Shown here: positions 8,335 to 16,647 of the stretch, piece after piece
Layout of the letters: the number at the start of each line of letters is the position of its first letter
How positions within the stretch are numbered: the stretch's first letter is position 1
Source: Citrobacter sp. Marseille-Q6884
Lineage (GTDB): Bacteria > Pseudomonadota > Gammaproteobacteria > Enterobacterales > Enterobacteriaceae
Direction of reading: 5' to 3'
DNA: 64,000 nucleotides
NCBI RefSeq assembly: GCF_945906775.1
Contig: NZ_CAMDRE010000002.1
Location: 1,674,001-1,738,000 of the forward strand
Made by a program: the position numbers and the translations under genes
The notes under the pieces: model-generated
What the model saw: the letters and a program-made list of their open reading frames with translations, nothing else
What the model was told of the DNA's origin: nothing
Database searches by the model: none

Positions 8335-9504
8335 ATGCGTTACGGCTTGTTATGCCTGGGTTTGTTGCTTTCTCCCCTGACGACGTTTGCGCAGGATGCA
8401 AGCTGGCAGCAGATCAAAAACGAAGCGCGCGGCCAGACAGTCTGGTTTAACGCCTGGGGAGGCGATAACGCCGTGAACCAGTATCTCGACTGGGTGAGTG
8501 GTGAGATGAAAACGCATTACGCCATCAATCTGAAAATCGTGCGCCTGGCCGATGCCGCTGATGCCGTAAAACGCATCCAGACGGAAGCTGCAGCCGGACG
8601 TAAAACCGGCGGTTCTGTCGATTTGTTGTGGGTGAACGGTGAAAACTTCCGTACGCTGAAAGAGGCCAATCTGCTGCAAACACAGTGGGCGCAAATGCTG
8701 CCTAACTGGCGTTATGTTGATACCCAAAAGCCCGTCAGCGAAGACTTTTCCATTCCCACTGAAGGGGCTGAATCACCCTGGGGCGGCGCACAGCTCACCT
8801 TTATTGCCAGGCGTGATGCCACCGCGCAACCGCCACAATCTCCACAGGCGTTGCTGGCGTTTGCCAAAGCGAATCCTGGTACCGTGTCCTACCCGCGTCC
8901 CCCTGATTTTACCGGCACGGCATTCCTGGAACAGTTATTGATTGCGCTCACTACGCAACCGCAAGCACTGAAAATAGCGCCCGATAGCGCAACGTTTGGC
9001 GCCATCACCGCGCCACTGTGGCAATATCTTGATGCGTTACATCCCGTATTATGGCGTGAGGGTAAAGACTTTCCGCCATCGCCTGCGCGTATGGATGCCC
9101 TGTTGAATAGCGGAACACTGCGTTTATCGCTGACCTTTAATCCCGCACACGCTCAGCAAAAAGTGGCCAGCGGTGAATTACCCAAAGACAGCTACAGTTT
9201 TGGTTTTTCACAAGGGATGATCGGCAATGTGCATTTTGTCACCATTCCGGCAAATGCTAGCGCCAGCGCGGGCGCAAAAGTTGTCGCAAACTTTTTGCTC
9301 TCTCCCGAGGCACAGCTACGTAAAGCCGATCCGACATTTTGGGGCGATCCCTCCGTGCTGGATCCGCGCAAGCTGCCTGCAGAACAACGTGACGTGCTAC
9401 AGGCACGGATCCCGCAGGGCCTCCCTACTGTTCTTCCTGAACCGCATGCGGCATGGGTAAACGCACTGGAACAAGAATGGCTACGCCGTTACGGTACGCA
9501 TTAA
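8335..9504 (+). CDS. ynjB: ABC transporter periplasmic binding protein YnjB
   Basis: Extracellular solute-binding protein of 389 residues with a signal peptide (MRYGLLCLGLLLSPLTTFAQ). A strong AAGGAGG-type ribosome site ends about 5 bp before the ATG at 8335, which decides this start over an upstream open extension inside ydjZ. The fold is the iron/thiamine/spermidine-type binding-protein family: VWFNAWGGD near the mature N-terminus and LTFNPAHAQ near residue 265. It overlaps ynjC by 28 bp. With ynjC and ynjD it forms a complete importer whose substrate is not established. Confidence 0.93.
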   Translation: MRYGLLCLGLLLSPLTTFAQDASWQQIKNEARGQTVWFNAWGGDNAVNQYLDWVSGEMKTHYAINLKIVRLADAADAVKRIQTEAAAGRKTGGSVDLLWVNGENFRTLKEANLLQTQWAQMLPNWRYVDTQKPVSEDFSIPTEGAESPWGGAQLTFIARRDATAQPPQSPQALLAFAKANPGTVSYPRPPDFTGTAFLEQLLIALTTQPQALKIAPDSATFGAITAPLWQYLDALHPVLWREGKDFPPSPARMDALLNSGTLRLSLTFNPAHAQQKVASGELPKDSYSFGFSQGMIGNVHFVTIPANASASAGAKVVANFLLSPEAQLRKADPTFWGDPSVLDPRKLPAEQRDVLQARIPQGLPTVLPEPHAAWVNALEQEWLRRYGTH

Positions 9505-11012
9505 TTCTGCTGGTATGGGGGATTATGGCGGCAATCTATTTGCCGCTGGTACCTGCGGCTTTCGAACTCGTCGCGCCGGCGCTTTCGCCCTCCCACTGGC
9601 TGGCGCTGTTTGCCGATCCCCAGCTACCACAAGCACTGCTGGCGACGCTGGTTTCCGTTACCCTGGCGGCCATCGGCGCGCTGACCATTGCGCTGCTGGC
9701 GATCCTTGCACTGTGGCCCGGTGCGGGTTGGATGCGGCTGTCTACCCGTCTTCCCTGGTTGTTGGCGATTCCACACGTCGCGTTTGCCTCCAGCGTCCTG
9801 TTGCTCTTCGCCGAAGGCGGGATGCTTTATCGCGTGTTGCCCTTTCTGGTCCCGCAGGTCGATCGCTACGGAATCGGTCTTGGCATTACGCTGGCGGTCA
9901 AAGAGAGCGCATTTTTGTTATGGCTCCTCTCAGCCTTGCTGAGCGAAAAACAGCTCTCGCAGCAGGTTATTGTCATGGATTCCCTGGGCTACAGCCGACT
10001 GCAATGCCTTAACTGGCTGGTGTTGCCCTCAGTCGCGCCAGCTTTAGGCAAAGTGATGCTGGCGATTGTCGCCTGGTCACTGTCCGTCGTGGATGTGGCG
10101 ATTATTCTTGGCCCCGGTAATCCACCAACACTGGCCGTGTTGAGCTGGCAATGGCTCAGCCAGGGGGACGTCGTTCAGCAAGCGAAAGGTACGCTTGCCA
10201 GTTTGCTGCTTGTCGGGTTGTTGGGCGGATATACGCTGGTAGGGTATCTGCTTTGGCGCGCCTGGCGACGAACGCTCCCGGCGGTAAACGGTGTGCGTCA
10301 GCGTTTTTCATCTTATCTGCCCGGACAAGCGCTGGCACGACTTCTGCCCCTGAGTGGCGTGTTATGCATAGTGGTTTTGGCGCTGATGGCTGAATTGACA
10401 TCGGTGAATCGCGAGACCTTATTTACCAGCCTGCAGTTGGGCGTTATTTCCGGCACAGTGGCGCTTATTACGCTCTTTTTATGGCTGGAATGGGGTCCCA
10501 GGACCGGAAATCGCTGGGTCTGGCTGCCGATCATCCTTCCGGCACTGCCGCTGGTCACCGGGCAATATACGCTGGCTTTACGGGCCAATCTGGATGGTCT
10601 GTTCCTGACGGTTATCTGGGGGCATCTGTTATGGGTCACGCCGTGGATGCTGTTTGTCCTCAAACCGGCGTGGCAACGCATTGATCCACGTCTGATTTTG
10701 ATTGCCCAGACCCTGGGCTGGACGCGGACTCGCATATTCTGGCAAGTGAAATGCCCGCTATTGCTGCGCCCGGCGCTGATCGCGTTTGCCGTCGGGTTTT
10801 CCGTCAGTATCGCGCAGTACATGCCGACGCTTTGGTTAGGCGCCGGACGCTATCCGACGCTCACCACCGAGGCTGTCGCCTTGAGCAGCGGTGGTAGCAC
10901 CACTCTGCTGGCGACGCAGGCGCTATGGCAGCTTCTGTTGCCCCTGTTGGTTTTCGCATTGACGGCGTTACTCTCTCTGTGGGTTGGCCGCTTTCGACAA
11001 GGACTCCGCTAA
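9477..11012 (+). CDS. ynjC: ABC transporter permease YnjC (two fused permease halves)
   Basis: Inner-membrane permease of 511 residues. The length and internal repetition show two binding-protein-dependent permease domains fused in tandem, so one polypeptide serves as the dimer. Each half has an EAA-type loop (MDSLGYSRLQCLNWLVLPS in the first; AQTLGWTRTRIFWQVKCPLL in the second). The start is at MATPLRYALI, inside the 3' end of ynjB. The ynjD start overlaps its stop by 1 bp (TAATG). It partners YnjB and YnjD. Confidence 0.93.
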   Translation: MATPLRYALILLVWGIMAAIYLPLVPAAFELVAPALSPSHWLALFADPQLPQALLATLVSVTLAAIGALTIALLAILALWPGAGWMRLSTRLPWLLAIPHVAFASSVLLLFAEGGMLYRVLPFLVPQVDRYGIGLGITLAVKESAFLLWLLSALLSEKQLSQQVIVMDSLGYSRLQCLNWLVLPSVAPALGKVMLAIVAWSLSVVDVAIILGPGNPPTLAVLSWQWLSQGDVVQQAKGTLASLLLVGLLGGYTLVGYLLWRAWRRTLPAVNGVRQRFSSYLPGQALARLLPLSGVLCIVVLALMAELTSVNRETLFTSLQLGVISGTVALITLFLWLEWGPRTGNRWVWLPIILPALPLVTGQYTLALRANLDGLFLTVIWGHLLWVTPWMLFVLKPAWQRIDPRLILIAQTLGWTRTRIFWQVKCPLLLRPALIAFAVGFSVSIAQYMPTLWLGAGRYPTLTTEAVALSSGGSTTLLATQALWQLLLPLLVFALTALLSLWVGRFRQGLR

Positions 11013-11644
11013 TGCTTATTGTGAAGAATCTTTCACTGCACCTGGGATCGACGCATCTGCTTAAGGACGTCAATTTTCAGGTCGATAACGGCAACATTAT
11101 CACGATCATGGGGCCGTCGGGCAGCGGCAAGTCGTCGCTGTTTTCATGGATGGTCGGCGCGTTGTCATCTCAGTTTCAGGCCGTGGGCGAACTGTGGCTC
11201 AACGACCGACGTGTGGACAAACTGCCTACCGCACAACGTCAGATTGGTATCCTGTTCCAGGATGCGCTGTTGTTTGACCATTTTAGCGTCGGGCAAAATT
11301 TACTGCTGGCGTTACCGGCGACGCGCAAAGGGTCCGCCAGGCGCGATGAAGTCGAAAGCGCCCTTGAACGCGCCGACCTGGCGGGATTTTACTCTCGCGA
11401 TCCGGCCTCACTGTCCGGTGGGCAACGCTCACGTATTGCACTGCTTCGCGCATTGCTGGCCCAGCCGCAAGCCCTGCTACTCGATGAGCCGTTCAGTCGG
11501 TTGGATGCATCACTGCGTGACACGTTTCGCCAGTGGGTATTCACCGAAGTTCGCCATCAAGGCATCCCCGTGGTACAGGTCACCCATGACGCTCAGGACG
11601 TTCCCCCCGCAGGCCACGTATTGCAGATGGATGACTGGGCGTGA
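11012..11644 (+). CDS. ynjD: ABC transporter ATP-binding protein YnjD
   Basis: ATPase subunit of the YnjBCD importer, 210 residues starting MLIVKNLSLHLGSTHLLKD. Walker A is GPSGSGKSS near residue 35, the signature is LSGGQRSRIAL, Walker B is ALLLDEPFSRLD, and the switch histidine lies in VTHDAQD. It begins at the TAATG junction with ynjC, so translation is coupled. Cytoplasmic, membrane-associated. Confidence 0.94.
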   Translation: MLIVKNLSLHLGSTHLLKDVNFQVDNGNIITIMGPSGSGKSSLFSWMVGALSSQFQAVGELWLNDRRVDKLPTAQRQIGILFQDALLFDHFSVGQNLLLALPATRKGSARRDEVESALERADLAGFYSRDPASLSGGQRSRIALLRALLAQPQALLLDEPFSRLDASLRDTFRQWVFTEVRHQGIPVVQVTHDAQDVPPAGHVLQMDDWA

Positions 11645-11730
11645 ATGTGTCGATATGCTGCGTTAACGCAAGGTTTTTACCCGGCTGACGGCACAGAATG
11701 TCGTCTTCTTTTTCAATGTCGGGCTATTCG

Positions 11731-13038
11731 ATGAAACGTGTTTCTCAAATGACCGCGCTGGCACTGGCTTTAGGGCTCGCTTGCGCTTCTTCCTGGGCTG
11801 CTGAAACAGCACAGACGCTCACCCTCAACCAGTTACAGCAAAAACAAGGCGCGGCGATCGATACCCGTCAGAGCGCTTTTTATAATGGCTGGCCACAATC
11901 GCTTAACGGTCCTTCAGGACATGAACCTTCCGCGTTAAACCTGTCTGCCGCCTGGCTCGACAAAATGAGCGATGAACAGCTCTCCACCTGGGTCCAACAA
12001 CATCAGTTAAAAGCAGATGCACCGGTCGCGCTGTATGGCAACAGCAGCGACATACAGGCTGTCAAAACGCGTCTGCAAAAAGTGGGCTTTAACCACATTT
12101 CAACGCTCAGCGATGCGTTGAAAGACCCCTCACGTCTGCAACGTTTACCGCACTTCGAACAGTTGGTCTATCCGCAGTGGCTGCACGACCTGCAGCAAGG
12201 CAAAGACGTGACGGCCAAACCGGCTGGCGACTGGAAAGTGATCGAAGCGGCCTGGGGCGCGCCGAAGTTGTATCTCCTCAGCCACATTCCGGGGGCTGGA
12301 TACATTGACACCAACGAAGTTGAAAGCGAACCGTTGTGGAACAAGGTCTCCGACGCGCAGTTAAAAGCGATGCTGGCTAAACACGGTATTCGTCATGACA
12401 CCACGGTCATTCTGTACGGTCGTGATGTGTACGCCGCTGCGCGTGTCGCACAAATCATGCTGTATGCGGGTGTGAAGGATGTTCGTCTGCTCGACGGCGG
12501 CTGGCAAACCTGGTCCGATGCAGGATTACCGGTTGAACGCGGTACTGCACCAGCCGTGAAACCCGAGCCTGATTTCGGCGTGACGATTCCTGCTCAGCCT
12601 CAGTTGATGTTGAATATGGAACAGGCGCGCGGCCTGCTGCATCGTCAGGATGCATCACTGGTGAGTATCCGTTCATGGCCGGAATTTGTCGGCACCACCA
12701 GCGGCTACAGCTACATCAAGCCAAAAGGTGAGATTGCGGGTGCGCGCTGGGGACATGCGGGAAGCGACTCCACGCATATGGAAGACTTCCATAACCCGGA
12801 CGGCACCATGCGCAGCGCCGATGACATCGCCACGATGTGGAAGCAGTGGAACATCCTGCCGGAACAACAGGTCTCTTTCTATTGCGGCACCGGCTGGCGT
12901 GCTTCCGAAACGTTTATGTATGCCCGCGCGATGGGCTGGAAAAACGTGTCTGTCTATGACGGCGGTTGGTACGAGTGGAGCAGTAATCCGAAGAACCCGG
13001 TTGCCAGCGGTGAACGCGGCCCGGACAGCAGCAAGTAA
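11731..13038 (+). CDS. ynjE: Thiosulfate sulfurtransferase YnjE (three rhodanese domains)
   Basis: Exported multi-domain rhodanese of 435 residues. The start at 11731 gives a clean signal peptide (MKRVSQMTALALALGLACAS, cleaved near SWAAE) and matches the E. coli length; an ATG 11 codons upstream is less likely. Three rhodanese-like domains follow. Only the last has an active-site loop with cysteine, FYCGTGWRASE, with Cys385. E. coli YnjE is reported to interact with MoeB and IscS in sulfur transfer despite its signal sequence. It lies 86 bp after ynjD. Confidence 0.94.
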   Translation: MKRVSQMTALALALGLACASSWAAETAQTLTLNQLQQKQGAAIDTRQSAFYNGWPQSLNGPSGHEPSALNLSAAWLDKMSDEQLSTWVQQHQLKADAPVALYGNSSDIQAVKTRLQKVGFNHISTLSDALKDPSRLQRLPHFEQLVYPQWLHDLQQGKDVTAKPAGDWKVIEAAWGAPKLYLLSHIPGAGYIDTNEVESEPLWNKVSDAQLKAMLAKHGIRHDTTVILYGRDVYAAARVAQIMLYAGVKDVRLLDGGWQTWSDAGLPVERGTAPAVKPEPDFGVTIPAQPQLMLNMEQARGLLHRQDASLVSIRSWPEFVGTTSGYSYIKPKGEIAGARWGHAGSDSTHMEDFHNPDGTMRSADDIATMWKQWNILPEQQVSFYCGTGWRASETFMYARAMGWKNVSVYDGGWYEWSSNPKNPVASGERGPDSSK

Positions 13039-13046
13039 ATGTGAAC

Positions 13047-13074
13047 GGCCTGATGACGCGATGCGCATCAGGCC
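13047..13074. repeat. Short palindromic repeat (REP-like) between convergent ynjE and ynjF
   Basis: GGCCTGATG at 13047 is mirrored by CATCAGGCC ending at 13074. This is the GCCTGAT/ATCAGGC family of short intergenic palindromes that also appears at 29228. It lies between convergent genes, where it can act as a 3' stabilising hairpin or terminator. Confidence 0.7.
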
Positions 13075-13085
13075 CTGCAAAAACA

Positions 13086-13709
13086 TTATGCCTGACGCTG
13101 GGCTTCTTTCAGCGTCAGATACCCGCTCCAGACCCGCGTAAACGTCGTCATCCAGCATAGCGCGCCAAATATCCACGCCATCACCGCAAAATACCCCGGA
13201 AACAGGCAGCCAAGCACAAACAGCAAAATGGTCTCCGTCCCTTCCGTTAACCCACCCAGATAATAAAAGGATTTATGCGCATAACCGGGATTAGCAATCT
13301 GGTGCTTCGCCGCCAGCGCAGCGAACGCTAAAAAACTACTGCCGGTGCCGATAAACGCAAACAATAACCAGCCCCCTGCCAGCGCGTTTTGCTCCGGCGC
13401 AGCAAGAATAAAACCAAACGGCACTAAGGCGTAAAACAAAAAGTCGAGCGAGATATCAAGAAATCCCCCCGCATCGGTTAATCCTCTACGCCGCGCCAGT
13501 GCACCATCCAGCCCGTCAAACAGACGATTAAGCACAATGGCCACCAGCGCGGACTGATACCAGCCCAGCGCCAGAAAAGGCAACGCCAGAACACCGATAG
13601 CAAATCCAATCAACGTCAGACCGTCCGGGGTTATGGCGGGCCTGTCGATAACACGCGCACACTGGTGCAAAAGCGGTTTTAACCGCGGATGAATATGGCG
13701 GTCAAGCAT
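13086..13709 (-). CDS. ynjF: CDP-alcohol phosphatidyltransferase-family membrane protein YnjF
   Basis: Integral membrane protein of 207 residues starting MLDRHIHPRLKPLL. The CDP-alcohol phosphotransferase signature D-G-x2-A-R-x8-G-x3-D-x3-D is visible as DGLDGALARRRGLTDAGGFL followed by DISLD. This predicts transfer of a phosphoalcohol from a CDP-linked lipid, but the substrate is not known. The start overlaps the ynjA stop by 8 bp, making a two-gene unit that K-12 does not have; there ynjF stands alone. Confidence 0.9.
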   Translation of the reverse strand: MLDRHIHPRLKPLLHQCARVIDRPAITPDGLTLIGFAIGVLALPFLALGWYQSALVAIVLNRLFDGLDGALARRRGLTDAGGFLDISLDFLFYALVPFGFILAAPEQNALAGGWLLFAFIGTGSSFLAFAALAAKHQIANPGYAHKSFYYLGGLTEGTETILLFVLGCLFPGYFAVMAWIFGALCWMTTFTRVWSGYLTLKEAQRQA

Positions 13710-14271
13710 GCGGATGTCCTTTGACGCTGTCACAAAGTCCCTGAGAGGGAATATCCAGAGCGGCATTAAAGCGCGCCGAGAGGTTTTGAAACGCTATCAG
13801 CGCGGTCATTTCGGTAATCACATCGTCGGTAAAATGTTGCTTCATTTGCACCTTCAATGCCTCATCAACCTGCGGAGGCGTGGCAGTAACCGCATCCGCA
13901 TAGGCCAGCGCAATACGTTCTTCTTCACTGAATACCGCCGATGTGTGCCAGTTCGCCACGTCAAGCACTTTATCCAGCGCGCCACAGCGTTCAGCCAGCC
14001 GTAAGCTGTTGGCATCAATGCAAAAGGCGCAATGGCAAACCTGAGACACGCGTGTCATCAACAGGGCTCGCATCACCGGCGTTAATCGTGCCCGTTTGCG
14101 CTCCAGAAATCCGACAAACAGCGCCACCAGCCAGAACAGAGAAGGCATTCGCCCCCACCAGCGGGTGGGATGTAATACCTCGCCATAGTGTTTTTTCTGT
14201 GTGGCAACGAGCGGTTTCAGGCTGAAAGGGATTTGCGTTAACGGCTTTACCCACGATTGAGGATCGTTCAA
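13702..14271 (-). CDS. ynjA: AhpD/carboxymuconolactone decarboxylase-like protein YnjA
   Basis: Protein of 189 residues of the AhpD-like fold. It has the redox-type motif CHCAFCIDANSLRLAERCG (CxxC with a following helix), as in alkylhydroperoxidase-like proteins, and the conserved LIAFQNLSARFNAALD segment. The start is a TTG at 14271 preceded by CAGGAG about 6 bp upstream. In K-12 ynjA lies on the other strand between ydjZ and ynjB; here it has moved downstream and reads into ynjF with an 8-bp overlap. Function unknown. Confidence 0.88.
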   Translation of the reverse strand: MNDPQSWVKPLTQIPFSLKPLVATQKKHYGEVLHPTRWWGRMPSLFWLVALFVGFLERKRARLTPVMRALLMTRVSQVCHCAFCIDANSLRLAERCGALDKVLDVANWHTSAVFSEEERIALAYADAVTATPPQVDEALKVQMKQHFTDDVITEMTALIAFQNLSARFNAALDIPSQGLCDSVKGHPHA

Positions 14272-14350
14272 CGGTTGCTCCTGAATACTTCAGATAAAAC
14301 AAAGATAGCGATAGTATGTCATCTTCTGACGTTAAATCTTGATGAATATG

Positions 14351-14764
14351 ATGAAAACCCTCGACGTTGTCGCCGCCATCATTGAACGTGATGGCACTAT
14401 TTTACTCGCCCAGCGCCCGGCGCATGCGGATCAGTCTGGAATGTGGGAGTTCGCGGGCGGTAAGGTCGAACCCGGAGAGAGTCAGCCGCAGGCGCTGATT
14501 CGCGAACTGCGCGAGGAGCTGGGCATTGAAGCGGTCGTTGGGCAATACGTTGCCAGCCATCAACGTGAAGTATCCGGCCGGATGATTCATCTGCATGCCT
14601 GGCATGTTCCGTCCTATCAGGGCGAACTGAATGCCTGTGAACATCAGGATTTGGTCTGGTGCTCACCCGAGGACGCACGGCGTTATCCGCTGGCGCCTGC
14701 GGATATCCCGCTGTTAGAGGCGTTTATTCTTTTACGCGACGCCAGACCAGCGGATTCGTGCTAA
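14351..14764 (+). CDS. nudG: Nudix pyrimidine (deoxy)nucleoside triphosphate pyrophosphohydrolase NudG
   Basis: Hydrolyses CTP, dCTP and oxidised or methylated pyrimidine triphosphates (Orf135 family). The Nudix box is complete: GGKVEPGESQPQALIRELRE followed by ELGIE. 137 residues from the chosen ATG (MKTLDVVAAIIERDG), matching the family start. Further in-frame ATGs lie at 14342 and 14348, so the start is uncertain by up to three codons. The 3' end overlaps convergent ynjH by 41 bp. Confidence 0.93.
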   Translation: MKTLDVVAAIIERDGTILLAQRPAHADQSGMWEFAGGKVEPGESQPQALIRELREELGIEAVVGQYVASHQREVSGRMIHLHAWHVPSYQGELNACEHQDLVWCSPEDARRYPLAPADIPLLEAFILLRDARPADSC

Positions 14765-14999
14765 TGGTTTTATCATCGCGCTGACACTGCAACAATACGC
14801 CATCGGCTTTGATCACCGCCCCTTCTGAGTAGTTTTGATCCTGATAAATACAGCACTGATTACAAGGCTGTGCACGCTGACCGCCGGAGCTAAACACTTC
14901 TGGCGGGACATTCACTTGCACATCCGGGCGGTAAAGCTGATTTGCCAGTGCCGCGCTGGATAGCATCACCAGCGCACCTGCCATGATAAGACGGCGCAT
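14724..14999 (-). CDS. ynjH: Exported protein YnjH (DUF1496)
   Basis: Small exported protein of 91 residues. The signal peptide MRRLIMAGALVMLSSAALAN is followed by a conserved region with a cysteine-rich CNQCCIYQDQNYSEGAVIK stretch and ends NPLVWRRVKE. Function unknown. Its 3' end overlaps nudG, as in E. coli. Confidence 0.88.
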   Translation of the reverse strand: MRRLIMAGALVMLSSAALANQLYRPDVQVNVPPEVFSSGGQRAQPCNQCCIYQDQNYSEGAVIKADGVLLQCQRDDKTISTNPLVWRRVKE

Positions 15000-15236
15000 A
15001 CTCTTTCCTTTTAAACTGACATCTATGCTCAGTATAACGGTATAAACCCACCGAAACTTTAGCCCCTTCCGTCATCGCTTTTGGTTATGACCCACGTCGC
15101 AATATTAATTTCCTTAGCGCGGGGATTTTTTTCTTGCGTCCCGTCACACTGCTGATGTTATAGTCAAAAACAGCACAACAATTAACACAAACATCAAAAT
15201 TATAACCATATCAACACATAAGAGGTTCTTATATCT

Positions 15237-16580
15237 ATGGATCAGACAGGTTCTCTGGCGTCATTTCTCAACCATGTACAAAAGCGCGACCCGAATCAAA
15301 CCGAGTTCGCGCAAGCCGTTCGTGAAGTCATGACCACACTGTGGCCGTTTCTTGAGCAAAACCCCCGTTATCGTCAGATGTCATTGCTGGAACGTCTGGT
15401 TGAGCCAGAGCGCGTGATCCAGTTCCGCGTAGTCTGGCTGGACGACCGTAATCAGGTACAGGTTAACCGTGCGTGGCGTGTGCAGTTCAGCTCCGCCATT
15501 GGTCCCTACAAAGGTGGGATGCGTTTCCACCCTTCAGTGAATCTGTCGATCCTGAAATTCCTCGGCTTCGAGCAGACCTTTAAAAACGCGCTCACCACGC
15601 TGCCAATGGGCGGTGGTAAAGGCGGGAGCGATTTTGATCCAAAAGGCAAAAGCGAAGGCGAAGTGATGCGCTTCTGTCAGGCATTGATGACCGAGCTGTT
15701 CCGCCATTTAGGACCTGATACCGACGTCCCTGCGGGTGATATCGGCGTGGGTGGACGCGAAGTCGGCTTTATGGCCGGGATGATGAAAAAGCTGTCCAAC
15801 AACAGCGCCTGCGTCTTTACCGGTAAGGGACTCTCTTTCGGTGGCAGCCTGATCCGCCCGGAAGCGACCGGTTATGGCCTGGTGTATTTCACTGAAGCGA
15901 TGCTAAAACGTCATGGTCTGGGCTTTGAGGGGATGCGCGTGTCGGTATCCGGCTCCGGCAACGTTGCGCAATATGCCATTGAAAAAGCGATGGAGTTTGG
16001 TGCTCGCGTGATTACCGCATCCGATTCCAGCGGAACCGTGGTGGACGAAAGCGGCTTTACCAAAGAGAAACTGGCGCGTCTGTGTGCGATCAAAGACAGC
16101 CGTGACGGTCGCGTGGCGGATTATGCCCGTGAGTTTGGCCTGACGTATCTGGAAGGCAAGCAGCCGTGGTCTGTACCGGTAGACATCGCTCTGCCCTGCG
16201 CCACGCAGAACGAACTGGATGTCGATGCGGCGCGAGTACTTATCGCTAACGGCGTGAAAGCAGTTGCTGAAGGCGCGAATATGCCGACCACCATCGAAGC
16301 AACCGATCTGTTCCTGGAAGCGGGCGTCCTGTTCGCACCGGGCAAAGCGGCCAACGCCGGGGGTGTCGCAACCTCGGGTCTGGAAATGGCGCAGAACGCC
16401 GCGCGTCTGGGCTGGAAAGCGGAAAAAGTGGATGCGCGCCTGCACCACATTATGCTGGACATTCACCATGCCTGTGTGGAGTACGGGGGAGAGAGCAAAC
16501 AAACCAACTACGTGCGCGGCGCTAATATCGCGGGTTTTGTGAAGGTCGCCGACGCGATGCTGGGTCAGGGTGTGATTTAA
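15237..16580 (+). CDS. gdhA: NADP-specific glutamate dehydrogenase
   Basis: Reductive amination of 2-oxoglutarate to glutamate with NADPH, the ammonia-assimilation route used when ammonium is plentiful. It has 447 residues, the hexameric GDH length. The substrate-binding block GPYKGGMRFHPSVNLSILKF contains the conserved lysines, and LPMGGGKGGSDFDPKGKS contains the catalytic lysine. The nucleotide domain shows GSGNVAQYAIEKA. The GAGGT ribosome site precedes the ATG. Single gene, followed by a REP palindrome. Confidence 0.98.
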   Translation: MDQTGSLASFLNHVQKRDPNQTEFAQAVREVMTTLWPFLEQNPRYRQMSLLERLVEPERVIQFRVVWLDDRNQVQVNRAWRVQFSSAIGPYKGGMRFHPSVNLSILKFLGFEQTFKNALTTLPMGGGKGGSDFDPKGKSEGEVMRFCQALMTELFRHLGPDTDVPAGDIGVGGREVGFMAGMMKKLSNNSACVFTGKGLSFGGSLIRPEATGYGLVYFTEAMLKRHGLGFEGMRVSVSGSGNVAQYAIEKAMEFGARVITASDSSGTVVDESGFTKEKLARLCAIKDSRDGRVADYAREFGLTYLEGKQPWSVPVDIALPCATQNELDVDAARVLIANGVKAVAEGANMPTTIEATDLFLEAGVLFAPGKAANAGGVATSGLEMAQNAARLGWKAEKVDARLHHIMLDIHHACVEYGGESKQTNYVRGANIAGFVKVADAMLGQGVI

Positions 16581-16593
16581 CACCGAATCTGTA

Positions 16594-16628
16594 CGGCCGG
16601 ATAAGGTATTTTCGCCCCTATCCGGCCG
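16594..16628. repeat. REP palindrome between gdhA and topB
   Basis: GGCCGGATAAGG is mirrored by CCTATCCGGCC around an imperfect loop. This is the classic REP/PU type GCCGGATA...TATCCGGC. It lies between convergent gdhA and topB. Confidence 0.8.
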
Positions 16629-16647
16629 ACAAACTGCCCGCGACAAC

